Shown here one piece after another: positions 18,167 to 26,466 of a DNA stretch of 64,000 nucleotides. Source of the stretch: Candidatus Palauibacter soopunensis (GTDB taxonomy: Bacteria > Gemmatimonadota > Gemmatimonadetes > Palauibacterales > Palauibacteraceae); the NCBI RefSeq assembly GCF_947581735.1, contig NZ_CANPVT010000053.1, positions 1 to 64,000 of the forward strand, given 5' to 3'. The notes under the pieces are model-generated. The model was not told the DNA's origin and did no database searches. It was given only the letters and a program-made list of their open reading frames with translations. Position 1 is the stretch's first letter; each line of letters starts with the position of its first letter. A program made the translations under genes and the position numbers.

Positions 18167-19326
18167 TCCGCGGGGGGAAAGCGGCCTTCGCCGCGGTACT
18201 GGCCACCGCCGCCGCGCCGCTGGCGGCGACGTTCCTGTCCGACGCGGGCTTGAGCGGGGCGCAGGAGCGGACGTTCCGGCCGCTTCGCCCCCTCGGGGCC
18301 GCGAGCCGCCTCACGGCGTCGGTCCACCTGGGCGATGTGGACGGGGACGGCGCGCTCGACATCGTCGTAGCCAACGGCCGGCACTGGCCCGAGCAGAACC
18401 GGGTCTTCCTCAACGACGGGCGTGGAGGCTTCACGCTGGCCCGGCCGCTGGGAGATGAGGAGGACGGCACCTACGCGGCCCCGCTGGCGGACTTCGACGG
18501 GGATGGCGACCTCGATATCGCCACGGGGAACGACCGGACCCGAAACCTCATCTTCTACAACGACGGCGTCGGGCGCTTCGAGAGGGGCCCGACCTTCGGC
18601 GTTCCGAGTTCGACGCGCAGCCTCACCCTGGCGGACCTCGACGGGGACGGGCACACGGACATCCTCGTCGTCAACCGAGGTCGCCAGAACTTCATCTTCC
18701 GGGGTAATGGGGAGGGCGGCTTCGATGGGGGGACGCCCTTCGGGGCAGGGGACGATTCCACCATCGATGTCGCCGCGGCGGATCTGGATGGGGACGGGGA
18801 TCTCGATCTCGTTCTTGCGAACCGTGACGGTGGAGCGAACGCGATCCACTGGAACGACGAAGGGGCGTTCGACCGGCGGACTTCGTACGGCACGGGGAGT
18901 GACGAGACCCGAGGCGTCGCGGTCGGAGACGTGGACGGCGACCGTCTCCCCGACATCGTCGTGGCCAACATCGGCGAGGAAAACGCCGTGTACTTCGGCG
19001 ACGGAGACGGATCCTTCGCCCGAGGGCGTCCCTTCGGGCGCGAAGACGCCCAGAGCTTCGCGGTTCGCCTCGCCGATCTGGACCTCGATGGAGATCTCGA
19101 CATCATCGTCGCAAACGCCGGCGCGCAGAACGCCGTCTACTTCAACCTCGGCGGGGAATTCGAGGAGTTCCGCTTCGGCTGCGACGACTGCGCCACCTAC
19201 GGGATCGCGGTCGGCGACCTGAACGGAGACGGCTTCCCGGAGATCATCACGGCCAACTCCGGGGCACCGAACGGCATCTTCGCCAACGTCCCCGCTGGAG
19301 GCGACGGCCCCGGTCAGCCGCAGTAG
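18163..19326 (+). CDS. Secreted FG-GAP/VCBS-repeat protein
   Basis: A 387-residue exported protein. I choose GTG at 18163, which overlaps the SDR stop as GTGA and yields a signal peptide cleaved near SGAQ. Seven calcium-binding blade motifs follow at regular spacing, for example DVDGDGALD, DFDGDGDLD, DLDGDGHTD, DLDGDGDLD and DLNGDGFPE, each leading into a V-A-N or A-N-x-G strand. This is an integrin-alpha-like seven-bladed propeller. Such proteins are usually surface or periplasmic binding proteins. The regular DNA repetition here is coding. The 3' end overlaps the convergent M20 gene by 13 bases. Confidence 0.88.
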   Translation: MIRGGKAAFAAVLATAAAPLAATFLSDAGLSGAQERTFRPLRPLGAASRLTASVHLGDVDGDGALDIVVANGRHWPEQNRVFLNDGRGGFTLARPLGDEEDGTYAAPLADFDGDGDLDIATGNDRTRNLIFYNDGVGRFERGPTFGVPSSTRSLTLADLDGDGHTDILVVNRGRQNFIFRGNGEGGFDGGTPFGAGDDSTIDVAAADLDGDGDLDLVLANRDGGANAIHWNDEGAFDRRTSYGTGSDETRGVAVGDVDGDRLPDIVVANIGEENAVYFGDGDGSFARGRPFGREDAQSFAVRLADLDLDGDLDIIVANAGAQNAVYFNLGGEFEEFRFGCDDCATYGIAVGDLNGDGFPEIITANSGAPNGIFANVPAGGDGPGQPQ

Positions 19327-20486
19327 TCGGCCGCGGCCTCGGCGAGGATCTCGGCGAGCCGGGCGCACGATTCGAGGTCCACCCATTCCACGTCGGCGTG
19401 CGCGCCCGCTCCGCGAGGGCCGATCACAACGCTGTCGACGCCCGCGGCCTGTGTCAGGGCGGAGTCCATCCAGGGGGAATCTCCAATGACCTCCGGCGCG
19501 CGGCCAAGGACCGTGCGGGCGGCGCGCGATACACAGGCCGCGACGGGCGCTTCCGGCGTCGTCTCGAAGGGTTCGCGGTGGAAGAAGGTCGACCAGGCGA
19601 CTTCGAGGGACGGATCCTCCGCGCGCAGGTCCTCGAGGATGGCCGCGATCTCGCCTTCCACGAACTCCTGCGTCTCGGGCGGCACCGTACGCCGCTCGAC
19701 CCGAAGCGTGCAGAGCGGGGAGTAGGTGCTGATCCCGCTCCCGCCCTCGAGCAGCGCCGCGTGCATCGAGGGGGGACCGAGAAGGGGGTGCCCCGGCCGG
19801 GACTGGAGTTCCTCGATGAACGCCTCCAGCCGGTGCAGGACGCGTCCCATGCGCAGGTTCGCATCGATGCCCTCTCGATAGCGGCTTCCATGGGCGGCGC
19901 GCCCGCGCGTCGTGATCTCGATCCACGTGAACCCGCGGTGGGCCACGCACAGGTTCAGCGACGTGGGTTCGGTGACGATCGCGGCGTCGAAAGCGAGTTC
20001 GCCGCGCGCGCGCCGTTCGAGCAGGTCTGCGGTGCCCAGGCTCGCGTATTCCTCGTCGGCCACGGCGGCCACGAGGACATCGCCGGCAAGACGCGTTCCC
20101 GATTCACCGAGGAGCCGGGCGGCCTCGATGCAGGCGGCCAGCGCGCCCTTCATGTCGTAGGCCCCCCGCCCGTAGAGCCGCCCGTCCCGTATGCTCGGCG
20201 AAAACGGCGCCTCCATGCCCTCCACGCCGACCGTGTCGTAGTGGGCGTTCAGCATCAGGGCCGGCCCTCCCCCGGTGCCCGCGAGGCGCCCGATGACGCT
20301 CGGCCGGCCCGCCTGGGGTTCGCACCGGGTCACTTCGAGGCCCGCCTCTCGCATGTGCCGGGTCGTGAGGCGCGCGATCTCCGTCTCGCCCGCCGCCCCG
20401 TCCACGAGGGTCGGATTCACGGAGTTCGTGGCGACGAGATCCGCGAGGACGGTTGTGAGGCGCAATGGGTCGGCGGCGAAGGGCAT
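19314..20486 (-). CDS. M20-family metallopeptidase (ArgE/DapE-like)
   Basis: A 390-residue di-zinc hydrolase. Metal-ligand motifs are H82-Y-D84-T-V, GRGAYDMKG with Asp111, catalytic D-E-E near 144-146, a T-E-P-T strand near 173, and a late histidine in GAGAHADVEW near 368. A dimerisation lid lies in the middle (GRAAHGSRYREG). M20 enzymes cleave N-acyl amino acids or small peptides; acetylornithine or succinyl-diaminopimelate deacylation is possible, but no arginine or lysine biosynthesis genes adjoin. Start is the only suitable ATG, followed directly by family-like sequence. Confidence 0.88.
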   Translation of the reverse strand: MPFAADPLRLTTVLADLVATNSVNPTLVDGAAGETEIARLTTRHMREAGLEVTRCEPQAGRPSVIGRLAGTGGGPALMLNAHYDTVGVEGMEAPFSPSIRDGRLYGRGAYDMKGALAACIEAARLLGESGTRLAGDVLVAAVADEEYASLGTADLLERRARGELAFDAAIVTEPTSLNLCVAHRGFTWIEITTRGRAAHGSRYREGIDANLRMGRVLHRLEAFIEELQSRPGHPLLGPPSMHAALLEGGSGISTYSPLCTLRVERRTVPPETQEFVEGEIAAILEDLRAEDPSLEVAWSTFFHREPFETTPEAPVAACVSRAARTVLGRAPEVIGDSPWMDSALTQAAGVDSVVIGPRGAGAHADVEWVDLESCARLAEILAEAAADYCG

Positions 20487-20536
20487 GCCGCAAAATGTCC
20501 CGCCGGGAGGTCAGGACAAGTGCACCTCGCCTCGCC

Positions 20537-20821
20537 TCAGGGGCTCGGGAGGCGCTTGATCTCTCGTCGGCCCGCCGCCACGCCCGTACCGATGCCGATC
20601 CCGAACAGAACGGCGGTCATGGGAGTAACGAATGGCAGGATCGCGGCCAGCAATCCAACGCCCCAGCCCGCGATTCCGGCCACGAGCGGAACTCCGCGCC
20701 GGTGAACGCCGTCCACGAAGCGCAGCCGTCCGCGTACGAATTTCTTCATCGTCACGAAGCCGCCGATCGAAGCGGCGCCGGCAATGGCGAGCCAGAGAAA
20801 ATTCCCGATGAACTCGAGCAT
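20537..20821 (-). CDS. Small membrane protein of unknown function
   Basis: A 94-residue protein with a hydrophobic N-terminal helix (5-24), a basic segment (25-43) and a long glycine-rich hydrophobic region (44-83), ending in a basic tail. It is likely two or three membrane segments with the basic loop in the cytoplasm. No family is recognised. It lies 50 bases upstream of the M20 gene start on the same strand and may share its transcript. Confidence 0.6.
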   Translation of the reverse strand: MLEFIGNFLWLAIAGAASIGGFVTMKKFVRGRLRFVDGVHRRGVPLVAGIAGWGVGLLAAILPFVTPMTAVLFGIGIGTGVAAGRREIKRLPSP

Positions 20822-20927
20822 GTCGCACCTCCCGCACAGCCTTTACGCCCTCCATCCCGGGGCGGTTTCAGCGATTCAGCCGTGTTGTACTATGTTGCCG
20901 AACTTCGAACTCAGCCACGGAGATGAG

Positions 20928-21350
20928 ATGGACAAAGACGGAATCCAGGTCCGGTGGGACGGCGGGCTCAAGTTCAGCGCCGACCGAGCCGGCCGCGAGA
21001 CGCGAATCGACGGGGACGAGGGCATCGCCCCCAGCCCGGTCGCCCTCATGGTGGAATCCGTCGCCGCCTGTGCCGCGATCGACGTGGTGGTCATCCTCGA
21101 GAAGGGGCGCCAGGAACTCACCGGGCTCTCGGTCCGGGCGAGGGCGCGCAGGGCGGACACGGCGCCGCGCTACGTGAAGGGTCTCCAGTTCGACTTCCAC
21201 GTCTCCGGCAGGGTGGACGAAGCGAAGGCCCGGCGAGCGGTCATGCTCTCGTTCGAACGCTACTGCTCCGTCTACCATTCGCTCCGGAAGGACATGGAAC
21301 TCGAATGGACGCTGACCCTCAACGGCGAGCCCGCCGGCGGGCGGGACTGA
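20928..21350 (+). CDS. OsmC-family protein
   Basis: A 140-residue OsmC/Ohr-fold protein. The N-terminal strands carry V-R-W-D-G-G-L-K-F, then P-S-P-V-A-L-M-V-E-S-V-A-A-C with the first redox cysteine, and S-F-E-R-Y-C-S-V-Y-H with the second. The family reduces organic hydroperoxides using these two cysteines; many members are uncharacterised thiol peroxidases. ATG at 20928 has GGAG five bases upstream; longer starts at 20892 and before lack family sequence. The stop codon is the first three bases of a 28-base repeat motif. Confidence 0.9.
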   Translation: MDKDGIQVRWDGGLKFSADRAGRETRIDGDEGIAPSPVALMVESVAACAAIDVVVILEKGRQELTGLSVRARARRADTAPRYVKGLQFDFHVSGRVDEAKARRAVMLSFERYCSVYHSLRKDMELEWTLTLNGEPAGGRD

Positions 21351-21375
21351 CGCGGGGTTTTGCCACGCGCTGCTA
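21348..21375. repeat. Third copy of the 28-base repeat motif
   Basis: This stretch is identical in 27 of 28 bases to 15116-15143. Here it fills the gap between two convergent genes, supplying the TGA of the OsmC gene on one strand and the TAG of the next gene on the other. Core bases are CGCGGGGTTTTGCCAC then CGCTGCTA. Its position at gene 3' ends suggests a REP-like element or termination signal. Confidence 0.6.
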
Positions 21376-22197
21376 TTCGAAGGGATCGGGAAGTTCCCCG
21401 GCCCAGTCCAGGAAGCCGGCGCCGTCCGGCGTCCAGACCACGATCGCGCCGCAGGTCGAACCCGTGCGCATGAACTCCATCGGCGTCTCGACGTCCCGCC
21501 TGTAGACTTCGACCGCGCCGAGAACGTCCCTCTCGAGATCGTCGAATTGCATCCCCGCCTGGTACATCCCGTCCAGGTAGAGCGCCGGCGGACATCCGAG
21601 CCGGGCGCCTTCTCCGAGGAAGATTTCGGCTCTTCCGTATTCGATCCGGCCCACGGAGACGTTCGGCATACCGCGCAGGAGGTCGCTGGGCAGGCGCGGG
21701 TTGCGATTGATGATGTCCCGTGGCGTGAAGAAGGTCCCGAACCCCTTATCCATGCGTTCCAGGAAGCCCTCCACGTGCCGCGCGCGGCGGGTCTGCCGTA
21801 CCTCCACCGTGAGATCCGCGATGCGAATGACGGTACTCGAAAGGGTCAACGTGACGCGCGTCGTTTGTTCCGGCTCGAGGTCGATGACGGTATAGCCGGC
21901 CTCATAGCCGATGTACCTCACCTCGACGGAGTCCCGGCCGGCCCAGGTCCGAGGGACCCGGAAGTTGCCTTCGGCATCGGTGATGGCCCCGTACCCGGAG
22001 CCCAGAAGGATCACGCGGGCCCCTTCGATCGGGAGTCCCGTCGAGGCGCTGACCACCTGCCCGACCAGCTCCGCCGTCTCCCGTTCCGTCTCCTCCTGTC
22101 CCGCGGCAGAATTCGGCGAACCCGCCAGCACGCCGCCCGTGACGAGGGTCAGCGCCGCCAAACGGGCGCATCTGCGTCCCGACTCCAATGCACTCAT
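21373..22197 (-). CDS. Carboxypeptidase-regulatory-like domain protein with TonB-plug remnant
   Basis: A 274-residue exported protein. The signal peptide is N-terminal (cleavage near AAGQ). A carboxypeptidase-regulatory-like beta-sandwich follows at about 40-125 (GQVVSASTGLPIEGARV, then GAITDAEGNFRVP). The C-terminal part looks like a TonB-receptor plug (L-P-S-D-L-L-R-G-M-P-N-V-S, later V-E-V-Y-R). There is no beta-barrel, so this is a short stand-alone form frequent in Gemmatimonadota rather than a transporter. Role unknown. Its stop codon lies inside the repeat motif at 21348-21375. Confidence 0.75.
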   Translation of the reverse strand: MSALESGRRCARLAALTLVTGGVLAGSPNSAAGQEETERETAELVGQVVSASTGLPIEGARVILLGSGYGAITDAEGNFRVPRTWAGRDSVEVRYIGYEAGYTVIDLEPEQTTRVTLTLSSTVIRIADLTVEVRQTRRARHVEGFLERMDKGFGTFFTPRDIINRNPRLPSDLLRGMPNVSVGRIEYGRAEIFLGEGARLGCPPALYLDGMYQAGMQFDDLERDVLGAVEVYRRDVETPMEFMRTGSTCGAIVVWTPDGAGFLDWAGELPDPFE

Positions 22198-22262
22198 ACG
22201 ACCCCCTGCTCGAATCGGCTCCCTCCCCGATTAACGCTTTCCATCACCCGAAAGATACGGCC

Positions 22263-22871
22263 TTATCGCCTCGTCATCGACAGGACGGTCGGATCGCCGC
22301 CCGTGCTGCCATGTATCGTTACGATCAGCTCGGTGCTCGTCGGGCTCTCGTACGTGAACCACCAGGGAGCGTTCGACGGCGGCGCCTCCGCGGTGCTCCG
22401 GAAGGTGGCCCTTCGGCCTTCCAGGGCCGTGAGGCGGTATTCGAGCCGCGTCTCCTCCCAGGGTTCCCAGCCGCGCGAGATGTGCTTGAACCGGTAGTAG
22501 ATCTCGCCATCGTCGTCCTGCTCCAGGAGCAGAAGTTCGTACATGACCGCGAGACCGTCGCGGACGAGGCGGAAGGACCCGGACATCGAGCGCCCCGCGG
22601 GGCTGAACCACGCCTCTTCGATCTGTCCCCCGAAAGCGTCCCCGCCCCAGTGGCCGGCGATCCATGCCAGTTCATCGAGGTCGATGGCCCGGGTGGGCGC
22701 GTCGGGCGCCGGATCGCCCACCGGCCCCGCAGTCTGACCCATCGCCGCGCCGGCGCCGAACAGGTGGACGACGGCTGCGAGCGCGACGGCGGCCGCGGTC
22801 GCCCGCCCGCGACAGGCGCGCGCCGGGGACGTTTGAGAAACCGCGGATCTCGCCACATCTTCGCACGCCAT
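22263..22871 (-). CDS. DUF6265-type exported protein
   Basis: A 202-residue protein with a hydrophobic export segment (about residues 27-45) and a conserved lipocalin-like domain beginning D-E-L-A-W-I-A-G-H-W, then E-E-A-W-F-S-P-A-G-R-S-M-S-G-S-F-R. This matches the DUF6265 family of unknown function. The ATG at 22871 shares bases with the ATG of the divergent gene at 22870 (CATG). A GTG at 22856 or an ATG at 22904 are alternatives, so the true start is unsure. Confidence 0.72.
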   Translation of the reverse strand: MACEDVARSAVSQTSPARACRGRATAAAVALAAVVHLFGAGAAMGQTAGPVGDPAPDAPTRAIDLDELAWIAGHWGGDAFGGQIEEAWFSPAGRSMSGSFRLVRDGLAVMYELLLLEQDDDGEIYYRFKHISRGWEPWEETRLEYRLTALEGRRATFRSTAEAPPSNAPWWFTYESPTSTELIVTIHGSTGGDPTVLSMTRR

Positions 22872-23229
22872 GAAAGCCGTCCCGAAAACCCTCGTTTCGA
22901 TCATCGTCTGCCTCCTCGCCGGCCTCGCCGGGCTGGCGCTCGTGTTCAGAGATCTGCCCGTGGGTCCCGGTCCCGGGCTCATCGCGCTCGGGGGCCTCCT
23001 GTACTTCTCCGCCGGCTTCGGCCTCTCGCGGTGGCACCGCGGTGCGCGCCCCCTCCTCTGGGGGCTGGCGCCGGGCTGGAGTCTGACCCTGCTGGGCGTC
23101 ATCGGCATCTGGGTGACGGTGACGGATCCTCCGTCCGGCCATTGGGGTCTGGCGCTTCTTTTTCTGCTCGGCCCGGCCGTCGCGGGCTCGGTGGGCGCCG
23201 TCCTCGCCACGAGGATGCCGAAGGACTGA
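22870..23229 (+). CDS. Small polytopic membrane protein
   Basis: A 119-residue protein with four evenly spaced hydrophobic helices (about 8-26, 34-52, 62-84 and 91-113) and short polar loops. No family is recognised. It is divergent from the DUF6265 gene with overlapping start codons, and convergent to the methyltransferase gene with a 7-base gap. Confidence 0.65.
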   Translation: MKAVPKTLVSIIVCLLAGLAGLALVFRDLPVGPGPGLIALGGLLYFSAGFGLSRWHRGARPLLWGLAPGWSLTLLGVIGIWVTVTDPPSGHWGLALLFLLGPAVAGSVGAVLATRMPKD

Positions 23230-23236
23230 GCGGCGC

Positions 23237-23896
23237 TCACGGCCCTGCGCCCCGCGGTCCTGCGAGGCGCTTGCCGCCGTGCGGTCCGGCCACGCCAAGG
23301 TAGACGGAACCCAGCGCCCGGGGCACCCCGGGCATGGTAAAGCGGTCGAGTTCGATGATCCGGAATCCGCCGTGCTCGATCTCGGTGTCGATCTTCCGGT
23401 TTATGTTGCAACCACAGGCGACGAAGTTCTGGACCGGGTTCAGGGTGTCCTGCAGGCGCGACACCCAGCCTTTCTCGTTCCGCCCATGCTCGAGGAAGAG
23501 GAACTCGCCGGAGGGCTTCAGCGCACGCCTCAGTTCGACGAGGGCGTCCTGGAGCCGCACGATCGAACACAGCGTCCACGTGCTCGTCACCGTGTCGAAA
23601 TGCCCATCCGGAAAAGGGAGTCGGTCGGCGGCGTCGTGGACCATGCGCTCGACGGGGAAGGGGGCCCGGGCGACGCGGGCGCGTACGCGGCGTTCGAGTA
23701 CGGCCGCGGGGTCGATCCCCGTGACGCGGCGAACCGACGTCGGGTAGCATTCGAGATTGAGGCCGGTGCCGAAGCCGACTTCGAGCACGTTTCCCCGCGC
23801 CCGGGAGAGTACCTGGCGCCGGTATCGGCGATGAACGTCGCCCTTGAGCCCGCTCTCCATGAGACGGGGGAAGATGTGTTCGGAGTACAGCCCCAC
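23237..23896 (-). CDS. Class I SAM-dependent methyltransferase (UbiE-like)
   Basis: A 219-residue methyltransferase. Motif I is LEVGFGTGLNLECYP, with the acidic motif II at V-T-G-I-D-P, motif post-I around HDAADRLPFPDGHFDTV and a later L-R-R-A-L-K-P-S-G-E. I select GTG at 23896 because family members begin with a similar L-Y-x-x-H-I-F-P-R-L-M segment and GGAG lies about 10 bases upstream. GTG at 23962 is an alternative. The L-F-L-E-H-G-R and cysteine-containing V-A-C-G-C-N segment is typical of the METTL7/phospholipid-methyltransferase-like branch. Substrate not determinable. Confidence 0.85.
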   Translation of the reverse strand: MGLYSEHIFPRLMESGLKGDVHRRYRRQVLSRARGNVLEVGFGTGLNLECYPTSVRRVTGIDPAAVLERRVRARVARAPFPVERMVHDAADRLPFPDGHFDTVTSTWTLCSIVRLQDALVELRRALKPSGEFLFLEHGRNEKGWVSRLQDTLNPVQNFVACGCNINRKIDTEIEHGGFRIIELDRFTMPGVPRALGSVYLGVAGPHGGKRLAGPRGAGP

Positions 23897-24071
23897 TCGC
23901 TCTTCTCCGCGGTGACGGGGGCGAAGGTTGAAACGTCTACCCAAACATAGACGTAACGGCACCTGTCGGGATGTGTCGCCCGCCCGGACAGCCGCGTCTC
24001 GCCATCGGCTGTGAGCCCCGCGCCTCGATGCCGGAGAGTGAGTTCTGGACTGGAGAGCACTTGTTGACCGA

Positions 24072-26345
24072 ATGCCCGCTGCCGGGTGCGCCATTGCGCT
24101 GGCGGTGTGCATGGAGGCCGCCGCGGGCGTCGCCTTCGACGTGCGCGCCCTCCAGGAACCGCCCGTGTCCGTCTCGCGGCCGATTCCGCTCGACGCCTAC
24201 GCCGACGAAGGGATCGCGGGCCTGATCGAGCGCGCCCTGGCGCAGCGCAAGGCTCGGGCCGAAGGGTTGACGAGTTTCGAGGCGACCTTCCGCGAGCGCA
24301 TTTACGCCGGACTGGGCGGCGCGGTACTGCGCCGCGAGCGGGCGATGTTTCATCAGGAGCGCGCCGCCCGACTGCGCTGGGCGGCGGAGGGCGAGCACGT
24401 CGTCCGCTGGCTGGGGGTGCGGCGCGGGGTGCCCATTGCCGGCCTGGGCGTCGAGTTCGAGGACGATCTGCGCGACGACGATGCGTTCGAGCTCGATTTC
24501 GACATGATCGATCCGGCGAGCGAGCATGTGACGATCGGTTCGGACTGGGCCCTCCATCCCCTGGCCGATACCGCGGCCTATCACTACCGGTACCGCTCCG
24601 GCGATACGCTGCGCATCCGCTTCCCGGGGGACGACCGGCAGGTGACGCTGATCGAGGCGATCGTCGAGCCGCGGGAGGCCCGTTTCGACCGCATTGCGGG
24701 TTCGCTCTGGTTCGACGCCGACGAAGGCGTCCTCACGCGCGCCGCCTACCGTCCCGCGATCGAATACGACTTCGACCGCGAAGAACCGGAGGATGCGGAA
24801 GATGTTCCCGGGTTCGTGAAGCCGATCCGTGCCAGGGTCGACTTCATCACGATCGATTACGGGCTCCAGGAACTGCGCTGGTGGCTCCCGAATCGCATGG
24901 CGTTCGACGCGGTCGCCACGATGGCCGATCTCGCGAGCATGCCTGTCCGCTACGAATGGACCTTCGAGGACTATGCCGTGGATCGGGAATCGTCGCTCGA
25001 TCCCGGAGAGGACCTGCCGGAAGGTTGGACGCGCTGGGTCGACGAGGAGATCGACGCCGATGAGGGGCGGATCCAGGCGAACGAGGGAGAAGAGACGCGG
25101 ATCGAGGGAATCCGCGACGACCCGCTGACGGCGGAGGCGGATTCGCTCCCCGCCACGGTCCGGCCCATCGTGATGATCGTCCCGCCCCTCGATCAGCTCT
25201 CCTCGTCCCGAGAGCTGCCCGAGCCACTCTTTTCCGCCACCGTCGACGCTTTCGGGTCACGTGAGCTTGACGACTTGAAGGATCGGCTTTCCTCGCTGCA
25301 CATCCCCGCCGCAGTGGGTCTGAGTCCCCGTCTGGATCTTGCTCCGGGTCTGCGCAGGCTCCGTTACAACCGGGTCGAGGGGCTGTCGTTCAGCGCCCGG
25401 TTCGCCGTACCGACGGGGGTCACGTCGGAGTTCGCGGTCACGCCCCGAATCGGCATCCCGGAATGGGAGCCGGGCGTGGAAGTCGGGTGGCGGCGCCAGA
25501 CTGCCACCGGCGGTTTCGGGATCACCGCGTACCGTCGCCTCACGGATCTCGGGGATTGGGGCCGCCCGCTCTCCTTCGGCAACTCTTTCAACAGCCTGGT
25601 CGTGGGGTATGACGAAGGCCTCTACTTCCGGGAGACCGGCTTCGAGCTCTCCGCGAGCCGCCAGGGCAGGAGGACCCGTGTGGAAGGCGCCCTCTTCGCC
25701 GAGCGTCACCAGAACGCACCGAAGCAGAGCGATGCCTCGCTCCCGAACCTCTTCGGCGATGCGGTTTTTTCCGATAACATCGTCGCCGCGCGCGGCGACA
25801 TCGCAGGCGTTTCGGGCCGCCTGCGCGCGTTTTCCTCGGTAGACCCAGGCACGCCGATTCTGAGCGGTTCCATCTGGGGGGAAGCCGCGACGGGCGACTT
25901 CGATCTCTACGGCCGTTCCGCGGTGACGGCGGCGCTGCAACTCCCCGTGAGCCAGTGGTCGCTGGCGCTGGAGGGCGGGGCCGGACGAGTGTTCGGGGAA
26001 CCGCCTCCACAGCGCCGCTTCCACCTCGGCGGATCGTACACGTTGCGGGCTTTCGATCCCGTGTCGACCGGAGGCGAGAGCTTCTGGTTCGGCCGGTTCG
26101 AACTGGGGCGCGGTTTCCGGATCGGCGACCCGGCGTACGATGTCGGGGGCAGCCCGATCCGGGTCACGGGGTTCTGGGACGCGGGCTGGACGGGACCCGT
26201 GGATGCCTTCGGCACGGAGGGCTGGCGGTCGAGCGTGGGAGTCGGCGTGTCGCTCATGGACGGCCTGTTTCGCATCGACATCGGCCGCGCCGTCCGCGGC
26301 GGCAGCCTATGGCGGCTCCACATATACTCCGACGGCCTCATGTAA
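24072..26345 (+). CDS. Outer-membrane beta-barrel protein, Omp85-like C-terminus
   Basis: A 757-residue exported protein with a short hydrophobic N-terminal signal. Residues about 30-370 form a mixed soluble domain rich in acidic stretches; residues 400-757 have alternating strands ending in an aromatic/hydrophobic strand, typical of an outer-membrane barrel. The sequence FHLGGSYTLRAFDP near residue 655 resembles the conserved L-G-G-x-x-x-L-R-G-Y/F loop 6 motif of the Omp85 superfamily, with Ala for Gly. POTRA domains are not obvious. It may insert or transport a surface component; the role is unproven. Confidence 0.65.
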   Translation: MPAAGCAIALAVCMEAAAGVAFDVRALQEPPVSVSRPIPLDAYADEGIAGLIERALAQRKARAEGLTSFEATFRERIYAGLGGAVLRRERAMFHQERAARLRWAAEGEHVVRWLGVRRGVPIAGLGVEFEDDLRDDDAFELDFDMIDPASEHVTIGSDWALHPLADTAAYHYRYRSGDTLRIRFPGDDRQVTLIEAIVEPREARFDRIAGSLWFDADEGVLTRAAYRPAIEYDFDREEPEDAEDVPGFVKPIRARVDFITIDYGLQELRWWLPNRMAFDAVATMADLASMPVRYEWTFEDYAVDRESSLDPGEDLPEGWTRWVDEEIDADEGRIQANEGEETRIEGIRDDPLTAEADSLPATVRPIVMIVPPLDQLSSSRELPEPLFSATVDAFGSRELDDLKDRLSSLHIPAAVGLSPRLDLAPGLRRLRYNRVEGLSFSARFAVPTGVTSEFAVTPRIGIPEWEPGVEVGWRRQTATGGFGITAYRRLTDLGDWGRPLSFGNSFNSLVVGYDEGLYFRETGFELSASRQGRRTRVEGALFAERHQNAPKQSDASLPNLFGDAVFSDNIVAARGDIAGVSGRLRAFSSVDPGTPILSGSIWGEAATGDFDLYGRSAVTAALQLPVSQWSLALEGGAGRVFGEPPPQRRFHLGGSYTLRAFDPVSTGGESFWFGRFELGRGFRIGDPAYDVGGSPIRVTGFWDAGWTGPVDAFGTEGWRSSVGVGVSLMDGLFRIDIGRAVRGGSLWRLHIYSDGLM

Positions 26346-26466
26346 CGACCCCGAGCGCCGGACGTTTGCGTGGCGGCTGACATGGCCGCAGAGTAGCGTC
26401 CGCCGCATCAACGACGACGCCCGGCGCCCGGCGCGCCGGCGGTCCCCGTAACAGGCGTCCCGATAC

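Noticed and set aside
18330-19270. Tandem-looking DNA repeats that could suggest a CRISPR or satellite array
   Set aside because: The periodicity encodes calcium-binding FG-GAP blades in one frame. Repeat units vary at the DNA level and there are no spacers.
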